Source of the DNA: Chryseobacterium sp. G0201
GTDB taxonomy: Bacteria > Bacteroidota > Bacteroidia > Flavobacteriales > Weeksellaceae
DNA: 64,000 nucleotides
Assembly (NCBI RefSeq): GCF_003815655.1
Contig: NZ_CP033917.1
Span: forward strand, 2,232,001 to 2,296,000
Direction: 5' to 3'
In this document: one piece after another, positions 41,960 through 51,119 of the stretch
Layout of the letters: each line of letters begins with the position of its first letter
Position numbering within the stretch: the stretch's first letter is position 1
Program-made: the position numbers and the translations under genes
The notes under the pieces: model-generated
The model's input: the letters and a program-made list of their open reading frames with translations, nothing else
Told to the model about the DNA's origin: nothing
The model's database searches: none

Positions 41960-42670
41960 ATGATTGGTTATTACATAATTATTGGTATTTCAATGTTGGT
42001 AAGCTGGTACGTTTCATCAAAATTGAAATCCAAGTTTGCATATTATTCTAATGTACACCTTAGAAATGGACTTTCCGGGAAAGAAGTTGCTGAGAAAATG
42101 TTGAGAGATAATGGGATTAATGATGTTCAGGTGATTTCGGTTCCCGGACAGTTGACAGATCATTATAATCCTGCTGACAAAACCGTCAATCTTTCAGAAG
42201 GTGTTTATATGCAGAGAAATGCCGCGGCTGCAGCTGTTGCTGCTCACGAATGTGGTCACGCTGTGCAACATGCAGTGGGATATTCTATGCTTCAATTGCG
42301 TTCAAAATTGGTTCCTGTTGTTAATATTAGTTCTAATTTGATGCAATTTGTGCTTATAGCAGGTATAGGAATTATGGCTGCAACGCGATCAATACAAGAT
42401 CCAAACGGAAATACAATAGTTTTGGCGATTGGCGTTTTGATGTTTGCCTTTACCACTCTTTTTGCTTTTGTGACGCTTCCTGTGGAATATGATGCGAGCA
42501 ACAGAGCAATGAAATGGCTGAAAGACACCGGAACCGTAACGGCTGAAGAATATGTTGGTGTTCAGGATAGTTTGAAGTGGGCAGCAAGAACTTATGTTGT
42601 AGCAGCGATCGGATCTTTAGCACAACTTCTTTACTGGGCATCTTTATTGATGGGAGGAAGAAGAAATTAA
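41960..42670 (+). CDS. YugP-family zinc metallopeptidase
   Basis: Membrane-bound zinc peptidase of the PF04298 group, 236 residues. The metal site is AAHECGHAVQHAVG (about 93-106), which holds the HExxH-type motif HECGH and a third His. N-terminal membrane segment (about 1-18) and C-terminal hydrophobic segments (about 126-180 and near 210-230). Function of the family is not established. It is convergent with the YigZ gene and overlaps it by four bases. Confidence 0.88.
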   Translation: MIGYYIIIGISMLVSWYVSSKLKSKFAYYSNVHLRNGLSGKEVAEKMLRDNGINDVQVISVPGQLTDHYNPADKTVNLSEGVYMQRNAAAAAVAAHECGHAVQHAVGYSMLQLRSKLVPVVNISSNLMQFVLIAGIGIMAATRSIQDPNGNTIVLAIGVLMFAFTTLFAFVTLPVEYDASNRAMKWLKDTGTVTAEEYVGVQDSLKWAARTYVVAAIGSLAQLLYWASLLMGGRRN

Positions 42671-43272
42671 TCAATAAATTCAAACGAAATATTCTGCATC
42701 TCGGACAATTTGTCTGAGATGCTTTCTTTTTGTGCTATTTTTAATGACGCGGTTAGGATACAGTTTTCATTAGCATCAAAATTTAAAACTTTAGCATCAA
42801 ATTTAGAAAGCAATGTGAAGATCGTGTTTTGTTGATTAAAACTGAATTGAATTTCTATTTCCGTTTCTAATTCTTTCGTAATAATATTGGCTTCGTCTAA
42901 AGTGATTTTTGCACATTCTTTATAAGCTTTTACCAAGCCTGAAACTCCCAATTTGGTTCCACCATAATAACGAACTGAAATCACTAAAACATTTGTAATT
43001 TCATGTGCCAATAATTGATTGTAAATAGGTAATCCGGCACTTCCGGATGGTTCTCCGTCGTCATTTGCACGATAATTTTCACCATTTAGCCCCATTCTGA
43101 AAGCGTAACAATGATGCGTAGCTTTTGGATGCTCTGATCTTATTTTTTCTAAAGCAGCTTTAAGTTCAGTTTCATTATTTACAGGAAAGGCAAATCCGAT
43201 GAATTTGCTTCCTTTTTCTTTCAGTAAAGTATTTTCTATGGGTTTTTCTATGGTTTTGTACTCGAACTGCAT
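42667..43272 (-). CDS. YigZ/IMPACT family protein
   Basis: 201 residues. The N-terminal UPF0029 domain has SKFIGFAFPV (about 22-31), ATHHCYAFRMG and NDDGEPSGSAGLPI (about 72-85), the family motifs. The last 70 residues form the DUF1949-type C-terminal domain. Homologues are linked to translation control (IMPACT) in eukaryotes; the bacterial role is not settled. It lies just after ribD in the same direction (five-base gap) and may be co-transcribed. Confidence 0.9.
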   Translation of the reverse strand: MQFEYKTIEKPIENTLLKEKGSKFIGFAFPVNNETELKAALEKIRSEHPKATHHCYAFRMGLNGENYRANDDGEPSGSAGLPIYNQLLAHEITNVLVISVRYYGGTKLGVSGLVKAYKECAKITLDEANIITKELETEIEIQFSFNQQNTIFTLLSKFDAKVLNFDANENCILTASLKIAQKESISDKLSEMQNISFEFID

Positions 43273-43277
43273 TATCC

Positions 43278-44297
43278 TTATTTCTTATAGAATTGTATTA
43301 CATTATCTCTAAAATTCTCAATTTTATTAGGTTTAAATTCTAATTTTGGAGCATTTGTGCCATTCTCCAATTTCAAATTTTCATTTTTAATCACAATTGC
43401 TTCATCCCAAAGATCTGCATTGATGAATTGTTGTAAAGTAAAGCTTCCACCTTCAATAATTACAGATTGAATTTGTTCCTTGTACAAAGCTTTCATTAAA
43501 TCTGGCAGAAAATTTTCCTTTTCAATTTTAATAAAATGAATATTTCCTTCAATTCCTTCTTGAGTTAAATTAAAAACTAACGTTTTTGCTTCTTCATTAT
43601 ATATTTTAAAATCTTTAGGAACTTTTAAATCAAAATCAATTAAAATTCTTACAGGATTTACACCTTCAACATTCCTTACCGTCAAACTAGGATTGTCATT
43701 CAAAGCAGTTTGAGTTCCGACTAAAATTGCATGTTCGTAAGCTCTTAATTGATGAACAAATTGATTCACCAAAGAATTTGAAATAGAGTAGGGCTTGAAA
43801 TCTTTGTCCATAAATCCGTCCTCTGATTCTGCCCATTTTAGAATAATATAAGGTCTTTGCTTTTCGTGATAGGTGAAAAATCTTTTATTAAGTTCGATAC
43901 ATTCGTTTTCTAAAACTCCAGAAACAGCTTCAATTCCTGCATCCTGAATGATTTTTTTTCCTTTTCCGTTTACTTTATCATGAGAATCCATTGCGCCGAT
44001 CACTACTTTTTTGAAACCAAGCTCCTTAATTTTTAAGGCACAAGGCGGAGTTTTTCCATAATGAGCACAAGGTTCAAGAGAAACATAAATCGTCGATTCA
44101 GGGATGAGATCTTTGTTTTTAACTGAATTAATTGCGTTGATTTCAGCATGATTCTCTCCGGCTTTATGATGATAACCTTCACCGATAATTTCTCCGTTAT
44201 GAACGATAACACTTCCTACCAACGGATTTGGATAGGTTTTGCCCAACGCTTTTTGAGCTAATTCGATACATCTTTTTATATAAAATTCGTCCTGCAT
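43278..44297 (-). CDS. ribD: Bifunctional riboflavin-specific deaminase/reductase
   Basis: Two-step enzyme in riboflavin synthesis, converting the diaminohydroxyphosphoribosyl pyrimidine to the ribitylamino form. The N-terminal deaminase domain has HAEINAI (about 49-55) and LEPCAHYGKTPPC (about 73-85), the zinc ligands. The C-terminal reductase domain (about 147-339) has ILKWAESEDGFMDKD. Length 339 fits. It is followed closely by the YigZ gene. No other rib gene is nearby. Confidence 0.95.
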   Translation of the reverse strand: MQDEFYIKRCIELAQKALGKTYPNPLVGSVIVHNGEIIGEGYHHKAGENHAEINAINSVKNKDLIPESTIYVSLEPCAHYGKTPPCALKIKELGFKKVVIGAMDSHDKVNGKGKKIIQDAGIEAVSGVLENECIELNKRFFTYHEKQRPYIILKWAESEDGFMDKDFKPYSISNSLVNQFVHQLRAYEHAILVGTQTALNDNPSLTVRNVEGVNPVRILIDFDLKVPKDFKIYNEEAKTLVFNLTQEGIEGNIHFIKIEKENFLPDLMKALYKEQIQSVIIEGGSFTLQQFINADLWDEAIVIKNENLKLENGTNAPKLEFKPNKIENFRDNVIQFYKK

Positions 44298-44357
44298 AGT
44301 AAAGAAAAAAGCGAAGACAAATTTCTTTGCTCCGCCTTTTTTAGATTTTAAATTATT

Positions 44358-46163
44358 TTATTCCCCAGCGATAATTTTGTGAAGATTTTGTTTTAAAGTT
44401 TCCAAATGAGCTTTCTTTTCATCAATCATAATGAAAGTGTCTTTCAACATTGGGTTCTCTCTTGAAGGCTTGTTGAAGAATGCCAAATTGTTTTCCAATT
44501 TCACGATTTCAGCTTCAAGATCAGAAATTTGGCTCTTGATTTTTCTTGCTTTATCGGTTAATTGATTTTCAGATAAACCTTCTTCTTTTAATTCAAGCTC
44601 GTTGATCTTATTCAGTTTCAATTTTTCTCTCAACGTTTTGTTGAATTCAGAATTGATCGCAATTTTATCTCTCGGAACCTTTCCAATATTATTCCAGGCA
44701 GATTTTATAGCTTCAATTCTTTCGATACTTCCTTCTTCGTCTGAAACGGTCTTTAAATCTTCTAGAATCTCTTTTTTATGTTTGTAATTTTCTTTCCAGT
44801 TATCAGTAGAAGCATTGCTTTTCTCTCTGTAATTGTTGAAGAAAGTGTTACATGCATCACGGAATTCATCCCAGATCTTGTTCGTCATGCTCTTTGGAAC
44901 GTGACCAACTTTTTTCCAGTCTTCCTGCAATTTTTTGAATAACGGAACAGCGATGTCCCACTCTTCATTATTCATATTGTCTTTTGCAGTTTGGATCAAT
45001 TTTAATTTTTCATCCAGATTGGTCTGCTGAGATCCTTTTAAAGACTTATAATAATTGTTTTTTGTTGTATTAAAAGCTCGAAGTGTTGTTTTAAAATCAT
45101 TCCAGTTTTGGTTGGATAATTTTCTTGGAACACTTCCTGTTTTTAAAAATTCAGAACGAAGATCTTCAACTCTTTTAATTGAATTCTGCCAATAGCTGTG
45201 GTTCGGAGTGTCAGAAGGCTCAGAAAGTTTTTTGATTTCTGTAATGATCTGATTTTTCTTTTCAAAATTTTCATTTTGTTCAGATTCAATCGCTGCAGAA
45301 AGTTCAGATTTTCTTTCGTGAATTTTGTTGGAAATTTCTTTAAATTCTTCCCAAGTTTTTTCACGGAATTCTTCTGCAACTGGTTCTGCTTCTTCCTTCC
45401 AAAGTTTATGAAGATATTGTAATTCGTTTAATGCTTTCTGAATTACAGGTTCGTTTTCTAGTTCTTTAGCGCGAGCAATAATGTGTTCTCTTTTTTCAAG
45501 ATTGTGGCTGTATTCCTGTTCCAAAAATTCTTTATTTAAATCTAACATTTGATAAAACTGATTCAAATGGTGGAAATAATTATTATTAAGAATTTTGAAC
45601 TCAGATTTTGCAACCTGCCCTGCATGTGACCATTCTTCTTTTATCTCACGAATAGATTTGAAAAGATTGGTTCCCGGCTCAGAATTCGTATAAAGGTTTT
45701 TAAGTCTTTCGATAATACTCTGACGGTGATCCAGATTTTTTTTCTGCTCTTCTTCCTGTCCTTTTTGGAAGTCGTCATGTTTTTCTCTGAAAATATTAAC
45801 CAAAGCAGAAAATCTTGCCTGTGAAGGATGCTCGTAACTGAAATTTTCAGCCAGATTTCCTCCTTCTACATATTCATGCTTTTTATCTTCCACTTCATCG
45901 TGGATAAAATGACTTGCTTTTTCTTTTAATACATTGAATTTTCTAAAATCTTCACCGGCATTAGGCGTGTTGATGATTTTTTCCATTTCTTTCAAAGCCT
46001 CGCTCAATGTGATATCTGCAACAGCATGCTCCTCATGATGTTCTGCATCATCTTCATGTGCATTTTCCTGAGCAGGTACGGTGTTTTCTGATGTTTCTTC
46101 TTGAGATACTTCGGTAGAAATTTTATTTTCTTCGTTTTCAGAAAGATTATTTTCTGTTGTCAT
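44358..46163 (-). CDS. DUF349-repeat coiled-coil protein
   Basis: 601 residues, acidic N-terminus (Glu- and His-rich, about 1-50) followed by several copies of the DUF349 helical repeat. The repeated pattern is W-x-D/E-F-x with IKxEWxHxG and VPRxKSNxxWxDFK-like ends (for example WKKVGHVPKSMTNKIWDEF and WNNIGKVPRDKIAINSEF). At least five repeats are visible. The C-terminal 80 residues form a coiled coil. No enzymatic motif. DUF349 proteins are widespread in Bacteroidota; a ribosome or RNA-related role has been proposed for some but is not shown here. Its own transcript, next to ribD. Confidence 0.85.
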   Translation of the reverse strand: MTTENNLSENEENKISTEVSQEETSENTVPAQENAHEDDAEHHEEHAVADITLSEALKEMEKIINTPNAGEDFRKFNVLKEKASHFIHDEVEDKKHEYVEGGNLAENFSYEHPSQARFSALVNIFREKHDDFQKGQEEEQKKNLDHRQSIIERLKNLYTNSEPGTNLFKSIREIKEEWSHAGQVAKSEFKILNNNYFHHLNQFYQMLDLNKEFLEQEYSHNLEKREHIIARAKELENEPVIQKALNELQYLHKLWKEEAEPVAEEFREKTWEEFKEISNKIHERKSELSAAIESEQNENFEKKNQIITEIKKLSEPSDTPNHSYWQNSIKRVEDLRSEFLKTGSVPRKLSNQNWNDFKTTLRAFNTTKNNYYKSLKGSQQTNLDEKLKLIQTAKDNMNNEEWDIAVPLFKKLQEDWKKVGHVPKSMTNKIWDEFRDACNTFFNNYREKSNASTDNWKENYKHKKEILEDLKTVSDEEGSIERIEAIKSAWNNIGKVPRDKIAINSEFNKTLREKLKLNKINELELKEEGLSENQLTDKARKIKSQISDLEAEIVKLENNLAFFNKPSRENPMLKDTFIMIDEKKAHLETLKQNLHKIIAGE

Positions 46164-46238
46164 AGCAAATCTATATTATGTGAATGGAGTTAATATCCTT
46201 TAAAATGGACTAAAAACCAATTTGAGTACTAATTTATG

Positions 46239-46976
46239 TTATTTTTTTTGAAAATTCCAAATTTCCCAAGCTTTTTCTGCTTGCTGTTCAAGCATGTAAT
46301 ATCCATTCACGGTTTTTGCTCCTTTTTCTGAAGCTTTAATGATGAATTGAGTATAGTTCGGATTATAAATAAGATCTATAATTAAATGTTCCTTTGACAG
46401 CCCATCAAAAGGGAAGTTTAAACAGTCTTCCACATTCGGGAAAGTGCCTACAGGCGTACACTGTACGATAATTTTGTGATTTTGAACGGTTTCTTTATCC
46501 AGGTTATCAAAATTAATTTCCGAATTTCTTGAAATGATTTTTGAAGAAATTCCTTGTTTGTCTAAAGCGTATTTTACAGCTTTTGCGGCGCCACCATTTC
46601 CTAAAATTAATGCAGAATCCTGATATGATTTTTTATGAAGAAGCAATGTTTTTTCAAATCCGACAGCATCTGTATTGTAGCCTATTTTTTTACCGTCCTG
46701 AATTAAAACACAGTTTACAGCGCCTATTTTTTCCGCTTCATCACTTAATTCGTCCAAATAATCGATGATTTTTTCTTTATAAGGAATCGTTACATTGAAA
46801 CCCAAAAGATCGGGTGTTGAAAATAAACCTTCAACTTCATTAATTTCATTTAAATCAAAAATAGTATACGAAAAGCCTTTTAGCATCAGCTTTTGAAATT
46901 TATCTTCGAAGTATTTTTTGGAAAAAGAATAAGAAATATTTCTTCCTATTAAGCCTAATTTTTTATTGGAATCCAT
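46239..46976 (-). CDS. aroE: Shikimate dehydrogenase
   Basis: NADPH-dependent reduction of 3-dehydroshikimate in aromatic amino acid synthesis. LGLIGRNISYSFSKKYF is the substrate-binding start; the usual HS motif reads YS here. NVTIPYKEKI supplies the catalytic Lys, GYNTDAVGFE the catalytic Asp, and ILGNGGAAKAVKYAL (about 120-134) is the NADP loop. CTPVGTFPN and GYYMLEQQAEKAWEIW close the fold. Length 245 is short but typical for Bacteroidota AroE. It lies on the minus strand between DUF349 and the endonuclease terminator. Confidence 0.93.
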   Translation of the reverse strand: MDSNKKLGLIGRNISYSFSKKYFEDKFQKLMLKGFSYTIFDLNEINEVEGLFSTPDLLGFNVTIPYKEKIIDYLDELSDEAEKIGAVNCVLIQDGKKIGYNTDAVGFEKTLLLHKKSYQDSALILGNGGAAKAVKYALDKQGISSKIISRNSEINFDNLDKETVQNHKIIVQCTPVGTFPNVEDCLNFPFDGLSKEHLIIDLIYNPNYTQFIIKASEKGAKTVNGYYMLEQQAEKAWEIWNFQKK

Positions 46977-46992
46977 GTATCAAAAATAAAAA

Positions 46993-47015
46993 AAAGACCG
47001 AATAAATCGGCCTTT
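46993..47015 (-). terminator. Terminator after endonuclease gene
   Basis: On the minus strand AAAGGCCGA pairs with TCGGTCTTT around a 5-nt loop with one G-T wobble, followed by a long T-run. It ends the 47037-48830 gene before aroE. Confidence 0.75.
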
Positions 47016-47036
47016 AGTTTAAAAATATTTTTTCTG

Positions 47037-48830
47037 TTATTCTACAATGAATTTTGTTGTAGCGATATCAGTTTTAAGAATGTAGTTTCCTTTTGTAAGT
47101 CCTTTAAAATTGATCTTATTAGCATTTTTAAAAGGATTTTCGATTGTTTCGATCAATTTTCCTGAAAGGTCATAGATCTGTGCTTTTGTAATTTTGCTTA
47201 AGTTTTCACCTTTTACAAAAAGCTCGTTGTTTTTAACAGGGTTAGGGTAGATACTGAATGTTTTTTGTTTTGTAGTTTCAGTTGTTCCTAGTGTAGTGGT
47301 ATTACAAGTCCAGCTTAAGTCATCAATAGAAACTCTTTTTCCTGTTTCTGAATTTATAATTTTAATAACAATATTACCGGAAATATTTAGATTACTTATA
47401 GTAGTTGTTGTATTTGAAGTACTAAAAGGAATAGTCCCAGCATTGTTTCCATTGATCTGTAAAGTTAGGTTTCCTGCAGTATCAGAAAACGGTAATTTTG
47501 TAGTAACTGTTAAGCTGTTAATCCCTCCTGAAATAGTAGAGCTTGTAAGGCTTCCGTTTCGGACGTTAATTGCTTTTCCGTTTATAGTTTGGTCTATTCT
47601 TGAATCTGTTGCAGACCAAGTAATATTATTGTTTGTCCATGTCTGAGTAGCATACACTGGATTTGAAGTAGCCGGAATAGTTTCAAAATTTTCTGATCCA
47701 CAACTTGTATTTCCTCCAGACTGTCCAGGAAGGGTAGTTTCAGTTGCTATGTTGCTTTGAGGAGATGGGTTTCCAGAAGCATCTTTAGCGATAATATAGA
47801 AATTATATGTTGTAGAAGATGCTAAATTGGCAACAATAGTTGAAGTTAAAGATCCAGAAACAGTAGCTTTTAAAACTCCATTGGCATAAATTTCATAAGT
47901 CGCTACTCCGATATTATCTGTAGCAGCAGTCCAGCTTAAAGCAATTGAATTTGAAGTTGGATTGTTTGCAGCCAAGTTGGTAGCAGCTGTTGGAGCCTGA
48001 GTATCCACAACAGGAGTTCCCCAGATTTGGGCAACATATTCAGGATGATCAATATATGGGTTTCTGTTTGCCTGATAAATATAGGCTGCGTTGTTTCTTG
48101 CAATTTCTGTCGGAGATACAGGATCTAAAGTATTCCATGCAAGTAATTGATTAAGCTCCCATGTCTGAAGTCCCGGGAAAGGGGAGCCTCCAAGCATATT
48201 TCCTGAGCTGAAACTCGCAAGTTGAGATTCGTACCTCGTTACAAAATAAAGGATCATTCTTGCAACATCACCTTTGAAAGCATCGATTGGCTCAAATACA
48301 ATACCAGAATATCCTGGTGAAACAGAAGTTCCTAATTTTGATCCGTTTTGTGATGTGAAAGTTGCAGAACCAACTTTCCCGAAAGGATAATTAGATCTCA
48401 TTCCGTTCACTTTTCCATCCGTAGCACGAATAAAGTGAATGTCTGATTTCATTGGAAATGCTTCGCTGAATAAACTTTGAGGAACAATATGTTCTCTGTT
48501 GTAGCAGTCGCCCTCATTGCTGTAAGTTCCACACTGATCACCGGGACCATAATTAAAATTATATGGATCTGCACCGTTAGGATTTTCAGAATAAATGTCT
48601 AAAATTGTTCCATCGTTTTCGTAAGAATAATCTCGGTCGGTGGTTGCATAGCCTGTCCATAAACCGCTATAACCATGATCCTGATGACCATTTGTGATGA
48701 TTTCTTTTAATTTCGTTTTCAACGCGGGGCCGCTAAGACCGGTCGTTCCATCGTAATATCCCGAAGGAATCTGAGCGAATGCACTTATAAATGCAAAGCT
48801 TAATAAAAAAGAGAGTAAAGTACGTTTCAT
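47037..48830 (-). CDS. Secreted endonuclease I with FN3 and T9SS sorting domain
   Basis: 597 residues, secreted by type IX. Signal peptide 1-20 (ends AFAQ). The endonuclease I domain (about 20-270) has the active-site motif NREHIVPQS at 111-119 (HNH-like, His114). A fibronectin type III domain follows (about 280-365, SIALSWTAATDNIGVATYEIY). A beta-rich domain (about 375-505) comes next. The last 80 residues are a type A sorting domain (KTFSIYPNPVKNNELFVKG to KFIVE). It likely degrades extracellular DNA. Length and motif order are complete. A promoter was not clear; only a TACCTTTA-like element near the ATG was seen. Confidence 0.9.
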   Translation of the reverse strand: MKRTLLSFLLSFAFISAFAQIPSGYYDGTTGLSGPALKTKLKEIITNGHQDHGYSGLWTGYATTDRDYSYENDGTILDIYSENPNGADPYNFNYGPGDQCGTYSNEGDCYNREHIVPQSLFSEAFPMKSDIHFIRATDGKVNGMRSNYPFGKVGSATFTSQNGSKLGTSVSPGYSGIVFEPIDAFKGDVARMILYFVTRYESQLASFSSGNMLGGSPFPGLQTWELNQLLAWNTLDPVSPTEIARNNAAYIYQANRNPYIDHPEYVAQIWGTPVVDTQAPTAATNLAANNPTSNSIALSWTAATDNIGVATYEIYANGVLKATVSGSLTSTIVANLASSTTYNFYIIAKDASGNPSPQSNIATETTLPGQSGGNTSCGSENFETIPATSNPVYATQTWTNNNITWSATDSRIDQTINGKAINVRNGSLTSSTISGGINSLTVTTKLPFSDTAGNLTLQINGNNAGTIPFSTSNTTTTISNLNISGNIVIKIINSETGKRVSIDDLSWTCNTTTLGTTETTKQKTFSIYPNPVKNNELFVKGENLSKITKAQIYDLSGKLIETIENPFKNANKINFKGLTKGNYILKTDIATTKFIVE

Positions 48831-48878
48831 TAGTTAAAATTGGGCGGTAAAGGTACAAAAAAACAAAAAAAATGTTTA

Positions 48879-50084
48879 TTAATTTTTAGTAATATACTCT
48901 TTACTGATCTTAGAGAATGCCCAAGAAATAATGAAACCGAATAGGGAAGCGGTAATCGCTACGGTTGCATAATTTTTTCCAACAATTCTTACAGGGAAGG
49001 GAAGTGTTTCATTGGCTTTGAAAAACTCGGTATATAGTTGGAAGTAGCAAAGTGCCGTACCCAATATAAGACCAGAAATAACACCTAAAACTACAATAAG
49101 AATGCCTGTATAGAAATAAATTCTTCTTAGATGACTTAAAGGAAAACCTAAAGAAATCAGAGATTTTGCCTGTTCTTTTTTATCTAACTGTAAAATAATG
49201 ATCGCTCCGGCTAGATTGAAAGTTGTAATGAAGATCACCAAAGCAAAAATCAGATAAATGAATAGCTTTTCAGTATTGATCATTTTCCAGAAGGCGGCAT
49301 TTTCTTCTTCCTTAGTTTTGATTTCGACATCCTTTCCAAGTGAAGATAACAATCTTTGTTTTACCGAATCTGTGTTGTTGGAATTTTTTAATTTAATAAC
49401 AATTTGATAAGCAGAATGTTTAGGCAAATTAAGTAATTCCTGAGTCAGTTCTATAGGGGAGATTATATAATTGTCTAATTGATCCTTTCCGGGGAAAACT
49501 CCGGTAATCAGAATATCTTTTTTATTATAGATGTCTTCTTCCTTATTAATAATACCGGTTCCAGGTTTAGGCATAAAAAGAGTTGCGTAATCTCCGGATG
49601 AAGCTATAGGAATAGATAATCTGTTGTCTAGAGAGTTTTCCATTAATACTTCATTCGAATATTCGAAACTTGGATAAGATCCGTAGAAAACATCTTTATT
49701 AATAGGATTAACCTTTGTATAAGCAGAATCCACACCTCTTAAATAAGCAATGTCTCCTTTTCCGTTATAGCTAATGTATATTTTTTCTTCAATAACTTTT
49801 GAAAAACTGCTGATCTCTTTATCGTTTCTTAATATTTTATCAACTTTATCGAGATTTTTGATGGTTTTTCCTGTACTGCTTTTCAGCGTTAAGTCGGCAT
49901 GAAGGTTTGAAATAAGATCTTTGTTAAGATCTTCAAGTCCCGAAAAAACGGAGATAATTACAAACATTGCAGTTACAGCAACCGTCATTGCTCCTACCGC
50001 CAGCCACGTAATAAACGTAACGGCAGTACTCCCTTTTTTTGATAAAAGGTAGCGTGAAGCTATGTAAAATGCAATGTTTTTCAA
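48879..50084 (-). CDS. LolC/LolE-like ABC transporter permease
   Basis: 401 residues, FtsX-family permease with four membrane segments: one near the N-terminus (about 24-46, WLAVGAMTVAVTAMFVIIS) and three near the C-terminus (about 275-300, 320-345, 365-390). The long periplasmic domain (about 50-270) lies between, as in LolC and LolE, which release lipoproteins from the inner membrane. A cognate ATPase (LolD) is not next to it. It is three bases after rbfA. Assigned to the family; whether it exports lipoproteins is inferred. Confidence 0.85.
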   Translation of the reverse strand: MKNIAFYIASRYLLSKKGSTAVTFITWLAVGAMTVAVTAMFVIISVFSGLEDLNKDLISNLHADLTLKSSTGKTIKNLDKVDKILRNDKEISSFSKVIEEKIYISYNGKGDIAYLRGVDSAYTKVNPINKDVFYGSYPSFEYSNEVLMENSLDNRLSIPIASSGDYATLFMPKPGTGIINKEEDIYNKKDILITGVFPGKDQLDNYIISPIELTQELLNLPKHSAYQIVIKLKNSNNTDSVKQRLLSSLGKDVEIKTKEEENAAFWKMINTEKLFIYLIFALVIFITTFNLAGAIIILQLDKKEQAKSLISLGFPLSHLRRIYFYTGILIVVLGVISGLILGTALCYFQLYTEFFKANETLPFPVRIVGKNYATVAITASLFGFIISWAFSKISKEYITKN

Positions 50085-50087
50085 AAT

Positions 50088-50447
50088 CTATAAAATAGGA
50101 TTGTCGCCTTCGCCTCTTAGTTCTTTTTCAAGTTTTTCTACATCATCAAGGGCAGTATCCAAATAGAAATTAAGCTGTGGAATGATTCTCACCTGCTTAC
50201 CCATTTTCTGGCCGATAAAATTTCTGTACTGAGTTTTGTTTTCCTCAATTTCCTTCATGATAGAAGTTCTGAATTCCTGAGGGAATATGCTTAAATAAAT
50301 TTTAGCAATACTCAAATCCGGAGTTATTTTTACATCCGAAACGGATACTAAAAAACTTTGCTTGCTTTCTGCAGCCTGTTTGCGGAAAAGTTCTGCGAAA
50401 TCTTCCTGTATAATCTGTGCTACTTTTCTTTGTCTGTTACTTTCCAT
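50088..50447 (-). CDS. rbfA: Ribosome-binding factor A
   Basis: KH-domain protein that binds the 30S subunit and helps 16S rRNA maturation, 119 residues. The start MESNRQRKVAQIIQEDFAEL and the VSVSDVKITPDLSIAKIYLSIF (about 37-57) and IPQLNFYLDTALDDVEKLE (about 92-110) segments are the RbfA signatures. Its start lies 8 nt after a -7 element, so it may be leaderless. The permease gene follows 3 bases later. Confidence 0.94.
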   Translation of the reverse strand: MESNRQRKVAQIIQEDFAELFRKQAAESKQSFLVSVSDVKITPDLSIAKIYLSIFPQEFRTSIMKEIEENKTQYRNFIGQKMGKQVRIIPQLNFYLDTALDDVEKLEKELRGEGDNPIL

Positions 50448-50455
50448 AAGTTATG

Positions 50456-50463
50456 CAAATTTA
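50456..50463 (-). promoter_or_regulatory. Promoter -7 element next to rbfA ATG
   Basis: On the minus strand this reads TAAATTTG, matching TAnnTTTG, ending 8 nt before the ATG at 50447. Leaderless transcription is likely. Confidence 0.6.
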
Positions 50464-50464
50464 G

Positions 50465-50472
50465 TACTTTTG
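50465..50472 (+). promoter_or_regulatory. Promoter -7 element for mce
   Basis: TACTTTTG matches TAnnTTTG; 68-nt leader before the ATG at 50540. It is back to back with the rbfA promoter. Confidence 0.55.
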
Positions 50473-50539
50473 TTTGAATTGCTATTTGAAATTTGATGTC
50501 ATTATCAAATTTACGACTTAATTATATTTATTTTTATTT

Positions 50540-50938
50540 ATGAAGCTAGAACATATTGGCATTGCAGTGAAATCTTTGGGGTTATCTGATGAACTGTTTA
50601 CGAAACTTTTAGGTAAGGAATCTTATAAAAAAGAATCTGTAGAAAGGGAAGGTGTAGTTACTTCTTTTTATGAAACCGGTGAAAGTAAAATTGAGCTGTT
50701 AGAAGCCAGTAATCCTGAAAGTCCGATCTCAAAATTTATCGATAAAAAGGGAGAAGGCATCCATCATTTGGCTTTTGGCGTCGAAAATATAGTTGAAGAG
50801 GTTGAAAGATTAAAAAAAGAGGGATTTATTTTCATCTCAGAAGAACCTAAAGAAGGTGCTGATAATAAATTGGTTGTGTTCCTCCACCCTAAATCCACTA
50901 ATGGCGTGTTGGTAGAACTTTGCCAAGAAAAGCAATAA
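50540..50938 (+). CDS. mce: Methylmalonyl-CoA epimerase
   Basis: Glyoxalase-fold enzyme that interconverts R- and S-methylmalonyl-CoA in the propionate pathway, metal dependent. 132 residues. MKLEHIGIAVKSL puts the first metal His at residue 5; GEGIHHLAFGVENI (about 71-84) has the second His; GVLVELCQ holds the C-terminal Glu. Length and motif order match. Methylmalonyl-CoA mutase is not in the window. Confidence 0.93.
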   Translation: MKLEHIGIAVKSLGLSDELFTKLLGKESYKKESVEREGVVTSFYETGESKIELLEASNPESPISKFIDKKGEGIHHLAFGVENIVEEVERLKKEGFIFISEEPKEGADNKLVVFLHPKSTNGVLVELCQEKQ

Positions 50939-50965
50939 AAAGTTTTGTGGTGAAAGAAATTTTAC

Positions 50966-50973
50966 TATTTTTG
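50966..50973 (+). promoter_or_regulatory. Promoter -7 element for the tRNA gene
   Basis: TATTTTTG matches TAnnTTTG, 27 nt upstream of the tRNA 5' end. It places the start near 50979. Confidence 0.55.
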
Positions 50974-51000
50974 CAAACACAAAATTTAACCAAATTTTGA

Positions 51001-51074
51001 GGTCCTATAGCTCAGTTGGTTAGAGCACCTGACTCATAATCAGGTGGTCCCTGGTTCGAGCCCAGGTGGGACCA
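51001..51074 (+). tRNA. tRNA with CAU anticodon (Ile2 or elongator Met)
   Basis: A complete cloverleaf of 74 nt: acceptor GGTCCTA with TGGGACC (one G-T pair), D arm GCTC...GAGC, anticodon stem CTGAC/... with loop CTCATAA, and T arm CCTGG...CCAGG. The anticodon is CAU. CCA is not encoded. The discriminator base is A. It could be elongator Met or the AUA-reading Ile2, which needs TilS-made lysidine. The GACTCATAATC core looks like Ile2 of E. coli, so Ile2 is my lean. Confidence 0.9.
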
Positions 51075-51079
51075 CAATA

Positions 51080-51119
51080 AACCCCTTGAAAATCAATATT
51101 TTCAAGGGGTTATTTTTTT
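51080..51119 (+). terminator. Strong terminator after the tRNA
   Basis: A perfect 14-bp stem, 51080-51093 with 51098-51111, around CAAT, then ATTTTTTT. It ends the tRNA transcript. Confidence 0.9.
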
